Source: Variovorax sp. CF079
GTDB taxonomy: Bacteria > Pseudomonadota > Gammaproteobacteria > Burkholderiales > Burkholderiaceae_C
DNA length: 64,000 nt
Assembly: GCF_900101545.1 (NCBI RefSeq)
Contig: NZ_FMZU01000001.1
Span: 62,001-126,000, forward strand
Direction of reading: 5' to 3'
Both the position numbers and the translations under genes were made by a program. Below the pieces are notes generated by a model, which saw only the letters and a program-made list of their open reading frames with translations, was not told where the DNA came from and searched no databases. Positions 56,002 through 64,000 of the stretch are shown piece after piece (position 1 is the first letter of the stretch; every line of letters starts with the position of its first letter).

Positions 56002-57147
56002 CTATTGGCGGCGCTGCCGTGCTCCCAGCACGCGGCGATATGCAGCGAGGTAGTTCGCCATCATCTGTGCCGCCGAGTACTGCAGAGCGTTCTCCAATCC
56101 CAAGGCGCGCATCTCCTCAAATCGCCCAGCCGCCTGCTCGATGGCCTGGGCCATGGCTTCGGGATTGTGTGGATCCACGTAGCACACGCCAGGGCCTCCG
56201 ATCTCATTCATCGGCGCCAGGTCGGACGTGAAGACCGGGCAGCCGCAGGCCTGCGCCTCGATCAACGGCCAGCCGAACCCTTCCTGCAGGGAAGGGAACA
56301 ACAAGGCCGTGGCCCTGGCGTATAGCGCGCGCAGTTCCTCATGGGAGACGTGTTGCAAGGTCCTTATCCGATCCGCAACGCCATGGTGGGATGCCAAGTC
56401 GATCAGGTCTGTCTCCAAACTCGGCCCCACGAAAACCAGGTGCTGCACGATAGGAGGGCCGCCGCATGCAGCAGCACGCTGCTGCAGCGCAATGAACGTC
56501 TCGACGACCGCCTTGCGATTCTTGCGCGGCAAGTCCGAGCCGACATGGATCAGGTACTTGTCGTTTGCGCACAACCCGAAACGCTCGATCAGTGCGTCGG
56601 CTTCCTCTGGCTGGACAAGATAGAAGCTGTCGTTGAGGCCGTTGAGCACCGTTGTCACCCTACGCTCATCCGCGAACTTCAAGCCCAGCAGCTCACGTCG
56701 CGTCATGTGCGAGACGCAGGCGATCAGGTCGGCCTTCGCAAGTCCCGACGCGATGAGCCGCTGGAACACGCGTCCGCTCCAACCGACGTTCCACCCTTGC
56801 ACCATGCCTCTGGCGGCCTGCACGGCGATGACATCGTGGCAGGTGATGACCGTCGGGCTGCTTTTCACCCAGCGCACGTACATACTGTTGGAGTGATCGC
56901 AAATGTGAACGACGTCCGCCCAACGCGACTGCGTAGCAAGCGTAGGGATGAAAAGGACGAACTTGTCTAAGTAGCCAAGCCACTTCCACAAGAGGGACGT
57001 TTGTGGCACGCGCTGCAGCCACCGCTTAGGCGTGAGGATGCGCAGCTCGCAACCCTGGTTCGACAACTCACGCTCAAGGACTCGCATGAAAGCTCGCATG
57101 CTGGTCTGATTGTCAGGCACATAGTTGCCTATCAGCAGGATCTTCAT
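56002..57147 (-). CDS. Glycosyltransferase family 4
   Basis: 381 aa GT-B enzyme. N-terminal MKILLIGNYVPDNQTSM, nucleotide-sugar domain with IHVGSDLPRKNRKAVVETF and the EGFGWPLIEAQACGCPVFTSD element that includes the catalytic E-x7-E. Likely adds a sugar to an exopolysaccharide or lipid carrier. The 129 bases to its right separate it from a methyltransferase gene on the same strand and show nothing clear. Confidence 0.88.
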   Translation of the reverse strand: MKILLIGNYVPDNQTSMRAFMRVLERELSNQGCELRILTPKRWLQRVPQTSLLWKWLGYLDKFVLFIPTLATQSRWADVVHICDHSNSMYVRWVKSSPTVITCHDVIAVQAARGMVQGWNVGWSGRVFQRLIASGLAKADLIACVSHMTRRELLGLKFADERRVTTVLNGLNDSFYLVQPEEADALIERFGLCANDKYLIHVGSDLPRKNRKAVVETFIALQQRAAACGGPPIVQHLVFVGPSLETDLIDLASHHGVADRIRTLQHVSHEELRALYARATALLFPSLQEGFGWPLIEAQACGCPVFTSDLAPMNEIGGPGVCYVDPHNPEAMAQAIEQAAGRFEEMRALGLENALQYSAAQMMANYLAAYRRVLGARQRRQ

Positions 57148-57276
57148 GGGTTGGCGGCCCTCATCGATGCCACCGGACCGCGCAGTCGCTGCAGGCCTCG
57201 ATGCATTCGGTGCATCTTTCATGTGGCATCTCGATCTCCTTGGGATGTGCCGAACTCCGGCGAGCGGGGCGGCTGA

Positions 57277-58101
57277 TTACGACTCGGCCGCGAAATACAG
57301 ACCTGTGAAGGACGGAAATGAGCGTTCCGGGTAGCCCGGCAGGTACAGCGACCGCTCGTGGACTGCCCATCGATCCCGAAGGTGGTAGCCCAATGCTTCG
57401 ATGCTGCGTATCAATCGATCGCGGTTGAAAACATGCATGGGTGCAAAACAGCCTTCGCTGATGTTCTGCGTGGTGACGAAGTCATCGCCTTCGTAGAGCG
57501 GCAGCTTGTTGAGAAGGATGTGCATGGGCGCCTCAAGGCATCGCTTGAGCAGATCGCTCGGCCGCGCATCTTCCATGTAATGAAGAGCACCTGATGAGAT
57601 CCAGATGTCAGCGCCGGCGCTGGTCAGGCCCTCTTCCAGATCGTCGGTGAAGCTCAGTGCCATCGCCCCGCGTTCTGCAGCCAGCCTGCGGCCGATGGCG
57701 ACCATTGCCGGAACTTCGACAATGCGCCATGTCAGCGCCGATGGCATATCGATGTATGACCGATACGCGTGGTAGTGAACGCCGACCGAGCCGCCGATAT
57801 CGAGCACGCTCGCGGCGCCGTGACGAAACGCTCGGTCAAGCCACCACATCATCGGATAGTCATAGGTAAATACCTGCCGGGTCCGGACCTCGACATACTC
57901 GGTGGCCAATGTGTCGTGATTGAATCCCGGATTCGGCGGCAGCCATTCGCGCGCGGCCGCAAAGCTCTCGAACACCCCAAAATAGAAGCCGAATCCTTCC
58001 TTGGCGAGGAATTGCTGTCGCCGCCACCGCAGCAACGCGGGTCGAGCGACCGGTCCTTCCAGTAGCTCGCGCATGATCTGCGCAGCACTCGCGTGTGTCA
58101 T
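57277..58101 (-). CDS. Methyltransferase, TIGR04325 family
   Basis: 274 aa. SAM-binding loop VLDIGGSVGVHYHAY, and the family features EEGLTSAGADIWISSGALHYME and PSFTGLYFAAES. Members occur in polysaccharide clusters, matching the neighbouring glycosyltransferase. Acceptor unknown. Confidence 0.82.
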   Translation of the reverse strand: MTHASAAQIMRELLEGPVARPALLRWRRQQFLAKEGFGFYFGVFESFAAAREWLPPNPGFNHDTLATEYVEVRTRQVFTYDYPMMWWLDRAFRHGAASVLDIGGSVGVHYHAYRSYIDMPSALTWRIVEVPAMVAIGRRLAAERGAMALSFTDDLEEGLTSAGADIWISSGALHYMEDARPSDLLKRCLEAPMHILLNKLPLYEGDDFVTTQNISEGCFAPMHVFNRDRLIRSIEALGYHLRDRWAVHERSLYLPGYPERSFPSFTGLYFAAES

Positions 58102-58152
58102 GGGAACCTCCTTTCCGGAAGTTGCGCCGTTGCGAGCGGCGCACTCTGAGGC

Positions 58153-58503
58153 CTAGCGCGCCGCTTCGAGCTTGGTGATGGTGAATTTGCCGTCGATCTT
58201 CTCGGCCTGGAAACGGATCTTGTCCCCGGCCTGGACCTTGTCCAGCACAGCGTCGTCCTTCACTTGGAAGACCATCGTCATGCCAGGCATGTCGAGACTC
58301 TTCAGAGGACCATGCTTGAGCGTGAGCTTCTTGCTCTCCTTGTCCACCTTGCGGACCTCGCCCTCGGCGAGGTCGCTGGCAGCGGACGATGGCGCAGCAC
58401 CTGCAGTCGGTGCGGCGGTGCCACTGCCAGTCTGTGCGGAGGCCAAACCTGGGAGGGCGAGCGCAGTAATGGTGGCGGCGAGAGCGGTACGAATGTCGAT
58501 CAT
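58153..58503 (-). CDS. Periplasmic copper-binding protein, CusF-like (1)
   Basis: 116 aa with signal peptide (ALAATITALALPGLASAQ). CusF-type beta barrel: GEVRKVDKESKKLTLKHGPL then DMPGMTMVFQVKD with the Met ligands, and KIRFQAEKIDG. The Trp of E. coli CusF is absent here. Probably shuttles Cu(I). Last gene of the leftward copper cluster. Confidence 0.88.
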   Translation of the reverse strand: MIDIRTALAATITALALPGLASAQTGSGTAAPTAGAAPSSAASDLAEGEVRKVDKESKKLTLKHGPLKSLDMPGMTMVFQVKDDAVLDKVQAGDKIRFQAEKIDGKFTITKLEAAR

Positions 58504-58538
58504 GTGAGTTCCTTCGATGGAGTGGGGCGAGGGTGGCG

Positions 58539-59024
58539 CTACTTGCGAGCGGCCTTGGTTACGTTGACGGCGCCTTTCATTCCGGCGTCGTAGTGACCCG
58601 GCTGCAGGCACGCGAAGTCGACTTTCCCGGCCTTGGTGAACTGCCAGATGATCTCGCCCGTCTTGCCGGCGGCGAGCGTTACCATGTTCGGATCGGCGTG
58701 CTCCATCTCCGGATTCTTCTTCATGACTTCGTAGTGCTCCTTCAGCTCCTTCTCGGTGCCAAGCACCAGCTCGTGCTTGAGCTTGCCGGAGTTGGTGACC
58801 ACGAAGCGCACGGTCTCGCCTTGCTTCACATCGATGCTGGCCGGGCTGAAGCGCATGCCGTCGGTCATGTCGACCTTGACCGTGCGGGTCGCCTTGGCGA
58901 CGACGCCGGGCTTGCCGATGAGCGCTTCGGAGTGGTGACCGCCGGCATGCGTGCCGGAGGCATGGACGCCTGTTGTAGCCAATGCGCTCAACGCAGCCAA
59001 AGCGGTGTGGCGGAGGGTCTTCAT
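58539..59024 (-). CDS. Cupredoxin-family protein
   Basis: 161 aa. Signal peptide (TLRHTALAALSALATTGVHA), His-rich start of the mature protein (HAGGHHSEA), then a cupredoxin fold with type 1 copper ligands: His in KLKHELVLG, Cys/His/Met in CLQPGHYDAGM. Typical of the small blue copper protein in cop clusters. Starts 34 bases after the oxidase gene. Confidence 0.88.
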   Translation of the reverse strand: MKTLRHTALAALSALATTGVHASGTHAGGHHSEALIGKPGVVAKATRTVKVDMTDGMRFSPASIDVKQGETVRFVVTNSGKLKHELVLGTEKELKEHYEVMKKNPEMEHADPNMVTLAAGKTGEIIWQFTKAGKVDFACLQPGHYDAGMKGAVNVTKAARK

Positions 59025-59057
59025 GAAAGTCCTTTCAGAGGGTGGTTAAAGAAGAAA

Positions 59058-60470
59058 TCAATGGCCCGAGTGACCGCTGGGCTTGCGGACCTGGACCTCG
59101 ATGTTTTTGGCGGGCATGTTTTGCGCGGGCATGGCAGCTGAACCGGCGCCCTTGGCGCGCGGTGCCTCGGGCATCGTCGCGTTGAATTCGTACGCGACCT
59201 GGCCTTTGGGATGCTTGAACCAACCTGGGTTCGAGTAGTCGCCGGGCCTCTGTCCCCTGCGCACCTTGACGACGCTGAACATGCCGCCCATCTCGACGGA
59301 GCCGAACGGGCCTTCGCCGCTCATCATTCGCGCGGTGTTGTCGGGCAGCGGCATCTCCATCTCGCCCATGTCGGCCATGCCGCGCTCGCCCATCACCATG
59401 TAGTCCGGGACCAGCTTGGTGATCTTCTTGACCACGTCACGGTGGTCTACGCCGATCATGGTCGGCACGTCATGGCCCATCGCGTTCATCGTGTGGTGGC
59501 TCTTGTGGCAATGGAAGGCCCAATCGCCCTCTTCGTCCGCAAGGAACTCGATCTGGCGCATCTGGCCGACCGCCACATCGGTCGTCACTTCATGCCAGCG
59601 GCTGCTCTTCGGTGTCGGGCCGCCATCGGTCCCCGTGACCACGAACTCGTGGCCGTGCAGATGCATCGGGTGGTTCGTCATCGTCAGGTTGCCGAAGCGG
59701 ATGCGCACCTTGTCGTTCAGCCGCACGTTGAGCGAATCGATGCCCGGAAAAATGCGGCTGTTCCAGGACCACAGGTTGAAGTCCAGCATGGTCATGATCT
59801 TGGGCGTCGCGCTGCCGGGCTCGATGTCGTAGGCATTGAGCAAGAAGACGAAGTCGCGGTCGACCTCGTCGATCAGCGGGTGCCTGGCCTTGGGATGCGT
59901 GACCCAGAAGCCCATCATCCCCATCGCCATCTGCGTCATCTCGTCCGCATGCGGGTGGTACATGAAGGTGCCAGGGCGGCGCGCGACGAACTCGTAGACG
60001 AAGGTCTTGCCGGGCTGGATGGCCGGCTGCGTCAGGCCGGTCACACCATCCATGCCGTTGGGAATGCGCTGGCCGTGCCAGTGGATGCTGGTGTGCTCGG
60101 GCAGTTTGTTGGTGACGAAGATGCGCACGCGGTCGCCCTCGACCACTTCGATGGTGGGCCCCGGCGACTGGCCGTTGTAGCCCCACAGGTGGGCCTTGAA
60201 GCCGGGCGCCATCTCGCGCACCACGGGCTCGGCCACCAGGTGGAACTCCTTGACGCCGCTGTTCATGCGCCAGGGCAGCGTCCAGCCATTGAGCGTGACG
60301 ACGGGGTTGTATGACCGCCCGGTGGATGGCGCCAGCGGCGGCATCGTGTCGGGTTTCGTCTGGAGCACGGGCTCGGGCAAGGCAGCCATCGCCACCTTGC
60401 CGACCGAAGCGGCGGCGATGGCGCCCGTGATGGCGCCTGCACCGCTGAGAAAGTTGCGTCTGTTTGTCAT
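59058..60470 (-). CDS. Multicopper oxidase
   Basis: 470 aa. Twin-arginine signal NRRNFLSGAGAITGAIAAAS. Copper ligand groups HWHGQR, YHPHADE, HPMHLHGHEF and HCHKSHHTM are all present, so both type 1 and trinuclear sites are complete. A Met-rich stretch near the C-terminus (MADMGEMEMP) may bind Cu(I). Periplasmic oxidase of cuprous ion. Between the TolC-like gene and the cupredoxin gene. Confidence 0.92.
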   Translation of the reverse strand: MTNRRNFLSGAGAITGAIAAASVGKVAMAALPEPVLQTKPDTMPPLAPSTGRSYNPVVTLNGWTLPWRMNSGVKEFHLVAEPVVREMAPGFKAHLWGYNGQSPGPTIEVVEGDRVRIFVTNKLPEHTSIHWHGQRIPNGMDGVTGLTQPAIQPGKTFVYEFVARRPGTFMYHPHADEMTQMAMGMMGFWVTHPKARHPLIDEVDRDFVFLLNAYDIEPGSATPKIMTMLDFNLWSWNSRIFPGIDSLNVRLNDKVRIRFGNLTMTNHPMHLHGHEFVVTGTDGGPTPKSSRWHEVTTDVAVGQMRQIEFLADEEGDWAFHCHKSHHTMNAMGHDVPTMIGVDHRDVVKKITKLVPDYMVMGERGMADMGEMEMPLPDNTARMMSGEGPFGSVEMGGMFSVVKVRRGQRPGDYSNPGWFKHPKGQVAYEFNATMPEAPRAKGAGSAAMPAQNMPAKNIEVQVRKPSGHSGH

Positions 60471-60494
60471 GTTGATCCGTAGAAGGAGCGCCGC

Positions 60495-61916
60495 TCAGTG
60501 AGCGGCAGCGGCCGCAGGCGGTGCCCCTGCGCTGGCCGTCGGTGCCGTCATGGCCGAGGGCTTGCCGATCACGGACGCCGCAAGCGCTGCGTCCGTCAGC
60601 CAGAACTGCTGCTGCGCGTTGATGGCGTTGTTCACGCTCGCGATCTGGTCGCGGGCCTCGGCCAGCAGCTCGAAGACGCCGATCAGCATCCCGTTGTAGC
60701 GAAGCACGTTCTCGTCGGCCATGGCCTGGCGCAGCGGCACGATCTCGTCGCGGTAGTGGCGCGCGATGTCGTAGGCCGTGCAATAGGCGGAATAGCCTTC
60801 GCGCAGCTGCGAGGTCGCGCCGCGCACGGTGGCGTCGTAGCGGTTGGCCGCAGCGAGCGCCTGGGCGTTCAGCGCGTTGCGCTGGGCGGATCCCCAGTCG
60901 AAGAGCGGCAGCCGGATGTCGAGCTCGAAACCGCGCCGCGTCCCTCGGGTGCCCGCCGCGTTGTCGAACACCGTGTCCCGCCGGATGCCGGCCTCCACGT
61001 CGATGAAGGTCGACAGCAGGTTGATGCCCTGCGACTTCCCGGCGACGTCGAGTTGCGCTCGGGCTTGCTGCACATCCAGGCGTTGCTCGCTGGCGGTCGC
61101 AGCCACGTCGCGTGCTTCGCGAGGTGCCTTGGGCAGATCCGGCAGGCGCTCAGGCAGCTTCAGCTTGGCCGCCTGGGCATCGTCCAGGCCAAGGGCGCGT
61201 ACCAGCTCTTCACGCGCGGCCGTAGCCGCGTGTCGCGCCGATGCAAGCTGCGTCGTGGCGTCTGCATAGAACACCTGTTGGCGTGCGCGCTGCAGCTTGC
61301 TGAAATTGCCGACGAGCTGCATGCGCCGTGCGAGTTCGGCGCTGGCCTCGGCCGACTCCTTGACCTGCTCTGCATACTGCAGCGACTGCTGGGCCGCCAC
61401 GGCGCGCACCCAAGCTTGCCGCACCTGCGTGACCTGGTCCACCACCGTGCCGCTCAACTGCACTTGCGCTTGCGCGGCCTGGCTTCGGGAAATCGAAAGC
61501 CGCTGGGGCAGCAGGATGAGATCGACCAGTCCGAAAGACAGCAAGCGCCCGATCTCGAGCTCGTCGCCGAGGCGCATGCGCTCGAAGCTGAACACGGGGT
61601 TGGTCAGCCGGCTCGTCTGGTTGGCCGCAGCAATGTCGGCCCAGCTTTGCGCGATGAGCGCCTGGACTGCAGGACTGTTCGCAAGTGCCAGGCGGACTGC
61701 ATCATCCTGAGAAAGCGGCTTGCCGAGCAACTCCTCGGAAAGCGCCGTGCGGGCCTCCCGCTGCTCCCTGGTTCGACTCAGTTCGAGTTTCCCCCCGGTG
61801 AACTGCGAGGCGGAGGAATTCGTCTCCTTCAGCGCATCGTCGATTCCAACGGAAGCACAGCCGGCGAGGAATGCAGCGGCGAGTGCGATCGAGGCAATCT
61901 GCAGCGTTCGCCTCAT
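60495..61916 (-). CDS. TolC-family outer-membrane efflux lipoprotein
   Basis: 473 aa. Lipobox LAAAFLAGC, then the two repeated outer-membrane factor domains with long heptad helices (SAQARLQ-type RSQAAQAQVQLSG, ARHAATAAREELVRAL). Resembles the CusC/CzcC lineage. No RND pump or membrane-fusion gene is visible, so its partner is elsewhere or off the window. Overlaps the next gene (ATGA). Confidence 0.88.
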   Translation of the reverse strand: MRRTLQIASIALAAAFLAGCASVGIDDALKETNSSASQFTGGKLELSRTREQREARTALSEELLGKPLSQDDAVRLALANSPAVQALIAQSWADIAAANQTSRLTNPVFSFERMRLGDELEIGRLLSFGLVDLILLPQRLSISRSQAAQAQVQLSGTVVDQVTQVRQAWVRAVAAQQSLQYAEQVKESAEASAELARRMQLVGNFSKLQRARQQVFYADATTQLASARHAATAAREELVRALGLDDAQAAKLKLPERLPDLPKAPREARDVAATASEQRLDVQQARAQLDVAGKSQGINLLSTFIDVEAGIRRDTVFDNAAGTRGTRRGFELDIRLPLFDWGSAQRNALNAQALAAANRYDATVRGATSQLREGYSAYCTAYDIARHYRDEIVPLRQAMADENVLRYNGMLIGVFELLAEARDQIASVNNAINAQQQFWLTDAALAASVIGKPSAMTAPTASAGAPPAAAAAH

Positions 61917-62239
61917 GGCTTTTCCTTCGGGGGTGCTGCCATCGGCGTAGACATCGAATGCCCGGCGTGCGGGTCATCGGTTTCGCCGGCACCCTCCTTG
62001 GCGTAGGCGCGCCAGCCTCCGCGTTGATAAACGGTCTCGTTGGCCTCCTTCCAGGGAATGGGCTTTTCTTCGGCGAAAGGCTTGTAGCCCTCCATGGCCG
62101 AGCGGAAGGAAAGCGAAAGCGGTGCCGCGGCTTCGGTGGCGGCCGCGGTGTTTGGCGCAGGGCTGGTCTGAGCGCCCGCTGCAAGAGCAGCCAGGGCGGG
62201 CAAGGCAGCCAGCCATCGGGCCGGCAAGAAAGTGAACAT
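61913..62239 (-). CDS. Hypothetical exported protein of the copper cluster
   Basis: 108 aa. Signal peptide (WLAALPALAALAAGAQ), a short conserved-looking core (FRSAMEGYKPFAEEKPIPWKEANETVY) and a His/Met end (DPHAGHSMSTPM) that could bind copper. Start codon region overlaps nothing upstream; stop overlaps the TolC-like start. Function unknown. Confidence 0.7.
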   Translation of the reverse strand: MFTFLPARWLAALPALAALAAGAQTSPAPNTAAATEAAAPLSLSFRSAMEGYKPFAEEKPIPWKEANETVYQRGGWRAYAKEGAGETDDPHAGHSMSTPMAAPPKEKP

Positions 62240-62358
62240 GGGATCCTCGCGATGTTCATGAACGGCATGTCGTCAGCGAGCCCGCGAAGGGCGTGACGAC
62301 ACGAGCGATGCATGCGCGTCCGCGCGCCGGCAGCCGAGCTGCCGGACGCTGGACGCGG

Positions 62359-62769
62359 TTACGCGCGAGGAGGTTTGTGAGGAACGCTGGGCGAGACAGT
62401 CGCCATCGCGTGAAAAGGCTCTGCAAGGTCGGCCTGCGGGAGACCGTGAAGAAGGGATGTCCCGAGCGTCGGCATCATCGCGACCGAATGACACGCCGCG
62501 CAGTTGCCACATTTGTGGAACGCATCGGACTGGTCGTCCTGCGCGCTCTGAGCGACGTGATGGTCCTCGCCATCGTCGCCACTCACATTCACGTGATGAT
62601 GCTCGACGCCTTGCGGCGAGGCATGGTCGCGCTGGCTGTGATCGTGCACCACGCCGGCACTCATCTGCGCCGGCTCAGGTGCGCAAAACGCCATGGCCGC
62701 AGCCGCGTAGCCCTGAAAGGGCACTGCGAGCATCATGAGCCACAGCAGGATTGCGCGAAAGCTGACCAT
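62359..62769 (-). CDS. His-rich exported protein
   Basis: 136 aa. Hydrophobic leader (FRAILLWLMMLAVPFQGYAAA), then a His/Asp-rich middle (HDHSQRDH, EHHHVNVSGDDGEDHHV) and Cys pair in KCGNCAACHS. Probably periplasmic metal binding, given place in the copper cluster. No known catalytic motif. ATG 62769 is chosen because the leader begins there. Confidence 0.65.
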   Translation of the reverse strand: MVSFRAILLWLMMLAVPFQGYAAAAMAFCAPEPAQMSAGVVHDHSQRDHASPQGVEHHHVNVSGDDGEDHHVAQSAQDDQSDAFHKCGNCAACHSVAMMPTLGTSLLHGLPQADLAEPFHAMATVSPSVPHKPPRA

Positions 62770-62827
62770 CGCTGAAATTGTAGTGGGCTTGTCAGGGGTT
62801 TGGCTATTCACCTAAGCCAGATACTGG

Positions 62828-63199
62828 CTACCGACCGCGTGCACGCGCGGGTCTGTTAGCAAGTTCCATGTGTGTGATGGTTGGCCTACCTTTCACGATT
62901 TCCGCCTGAAAGCGCACCTTGTCGCCGGGCTTTACCGCATCGAGCATCTTCTTGTTTCCGACGTCGAAAGCCATGGTCATCGCAGGCATCGCGAGATTGG
63001 GCAAATCCTCATGCTCCAAGACGATTTCACCGGATTCACGAAGGACGCGTTCGACAATGGCGTCCGTCAGTGGGAGCGAGGCAGTCTGATCGGGCTTGGC
63101 CGATTGCTTGGTCACTGACATCGCATTCGGGGATGTCTGCGTCTGGGCGCCGGCAGCCGTGAGCACCAGGCCGAGAGCCAGGAAAGAAGCGAATCTCAT
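62828..63199 (-). CDS. Periplasmic copper-binding protein, CusF-like (2)
   Basis: 123 aa with signal peptide (FLALGLVLTAAGAQ). Core VLRESGEIVLEHEDLPNLAMPAMTM supplies the His and Met ligands, then VRFQAEIVKGRPTITHMEL. A diverged second CusF copy, 4.7 kb from the first. Overlaps the DUF411 stop by four bases. Confidence 0.88.
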   Translation of the reverse strand: MRFASFLALGLVLTAAGAQTQTSPNAMSVTKQSAKPDQTASLPLTDAIVERVLRESGEIVLEHEDLPNLAMPAMTMAFDVGNKKMLDAVKPGDKVRFQAEIVKGRPTITHMELANRPARARGR

Positions 63200-63666
63200 C
63201 CTGCGCCTCCAACGGTTGAACTGCCCGGGTAACTGGCAAAGACGCTATCCCGGCCTCGGCGATCAATGAGCAGCACCTTGTAGGGCTCGCGGCGGTTGCC
63301 GTACTCCATGCCAGGCGAACCAACGGGCATGCCAGGTACAGCGAGGCCGACGGCTTGCGGCTTCGTCGCCATCAGGCGCTTGATATCGGCCGCGGGCACA
63401 TGACCTTCCAGGACATAGCCCTCCAGCGTCGCGGTATGGCAACCTGACAAGCGCTCCGGCATTCCGAAGCGCCTGCGGATGCTGGACATGTCCGGAGTTT
63501 CCGTCACCCGCACGGAAAAACCGGCGGCCGTCAAATGGTCGACCCAAGCGCTGCAGCAGCCGCACTCCGGGTTCTTGTAGACCTGGATCGGAGCAGCTGC
63601 AAGGGACTGGCCTGGCTGCAGGAAGGGGGTCGCTCCGATTGTGAAGAGGAATGAACGTCTTTTCAT
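63196..63666 (-). CDS. DUF411 metal-binding protein
   Basis: 156 aa. Export signal beginning KRRSFLFTIGATPFLQ, then NPECGCCSAWVDHL with the CGCC metal-binding site and the conserved LSGCHTATLEGYVLEGHVP. DUF411 proteins accompany copper-resistance genes. Between the P-type ATPase and a CusF-like gene, coupled to the latter. Confidence 0.88.
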   Translation of the reverse strand: MKRRSFLFTIGATPFLQPGQSLAAAPIQVYKNPECGCCSAWVDHLTAAGFSVRVTETPDMSSIRRRFGMPERLSGCHTATLEGYVLEGHVPAADIKRLMATKPQAVGLAVPGMPVGSPGMEYGNRREPYKVLLIDRRGRDSVFASYPGSSTVGGAG

Positions 63667-63706
63667 GTGAGTCCTTCGAGTGCGCTTGCTCGGTGGCGCC
63701 AGCGGT

Positions 63707-64000
63707 TTAGTCGATCACTCTGCTTGTGCGCAGACGCAGCGAGTTGGCAATGACGCTGACAGAAGACAGCGCCATCGCAGCCGCCGCAATCACCGGCGAC
63801 AGGAGTATGCCGAAGAACGGGTGGAGCACGCCCGCCGCGAGCGGTATGCCGGCCGCGTTGTAGACGAAGGCGAAGAAGAGATTGGTTCGGATGTTCTTCA
63901 TCGTCGCCTGCGATAGGAGACGGGCCCGCGCGATGCCCATGAGGTCGCCGTGTAGCAGCGTCACGCCTGAGCTCTCCATCGCCACGTCGGTGCCGGTTCC
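63707..64000 (-). CDS. Copper-translocating P-type ATPase, C-terminal part
   Basis: 98 codons, cut by the window edge. [20 protein letters not shown] is the hinge after the phosphorylation domain, and [20 protein letters not shown] and [20 protein letters not shown] are the last two membrane helices. The N-x6-YN and M-x2-SS residues are the Cu(I) site of CopA-type pumps. Heads the leftward cluster, 40 bases ahead of the DUF411 gene. Confidence 0.93.
   Translation of the reverse strand, partial: GTGTDVAMESSGVTLLHGDLMGIARARLLSQATMKNIRTNLFFAFVYNAAGIPLAAGVLHPFFGILLSPVIAAAAMALSSVSVIANSLRLRTSRVID

Noticed and set aside
48060..58101. Integrated element with attachment sites at tRNA-Asp
   Set aside because: No integrase and no second copy of the tRNA 3' end found in the window, so only a loose accessory region is reported.

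Overview
The window is high-GC and almost fully coding. Its gene content points to a beta-proteobacterium of the order Burkholderiales, most likely family Comamonadaceae and close to Variovorax. Reasons: the flagellar order cheY-cheZ-flhB-flhA-flhF-flhG-fliA, the housekeeping run folC-SPOR-cvpA-purF-metZ-gltX, DUF3182 and TIGR04325 family genes, and extragenic hairpin repeats of a kind I associate with that family. The genus is an inference from memory, not a search result.

Layout. 1-8.4 kb: the end of a chemotaxis/flagellar operon (response regulator, its phosphatase, export gate FlhBA, placement factors FlhF/FlhG, sigma-28). 8.4-15.7 kb: accessory genes (DUF3182 protein with a coupled hydrolase, FHA protein, dual CDGSH protein, a winged-helix/TPR regulator, small exported proteins). 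15.8-19.1 kb: a molybdenum hydroxylase operon (2Fe-2S subunit, Mo subunit, dihaem cytochrome c). 19.3-26 kb: pcm, a Crp-like regulator, fatty acid desaturase, a LysR/NTF2-like divergent pair, a NYN-domain protein. 26-47.8 kb: housekeeping core (tRNA-Thr, fbp, pepN, prfB with its programmed frameshift, plsY, murB, argG, folC, purF, metZ, gltX). 47.8-48.2 kb: tRNA-Ala, tRNA-Glu and tRNA-Asp closed by a strong terminator. 48.2-58.1 kb: a mixed accessory region (DUF4272 protein, cold-shock/DUF1294 fusion, a leaderless CHAP peptidoglycan hydrolase beside a divergent copper-amine-oxidase-like protein, a short mer module, a glycosyltransferase and a methyltransferase). 58.1-64 kb: a leftward copper-handling cluster running off the right end inside a P-type ATPase.

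Most interesting points: a predicted RNA fold that sequesters the flhB start; an FlhF with a roughly 380-residue C-terminal extension, paired with an FlhG that has lost both signature lysines of its P-loop; the CHAP/amine-oxidase-like pair, whose TPQ site is altered; two genes carrying large internal deletions (a ybaK-type deacylase and a membrane protein); a lipoprotein gene split by a frameshift; and an extragenic-repeat fragment inside the pepN reading frame. No CRISPR array, insertion sequence or prophage was seen. No gene-free stretch reaches 300 bases; the longest, about 280 bases at 50404-50686, shows nothing I can name.
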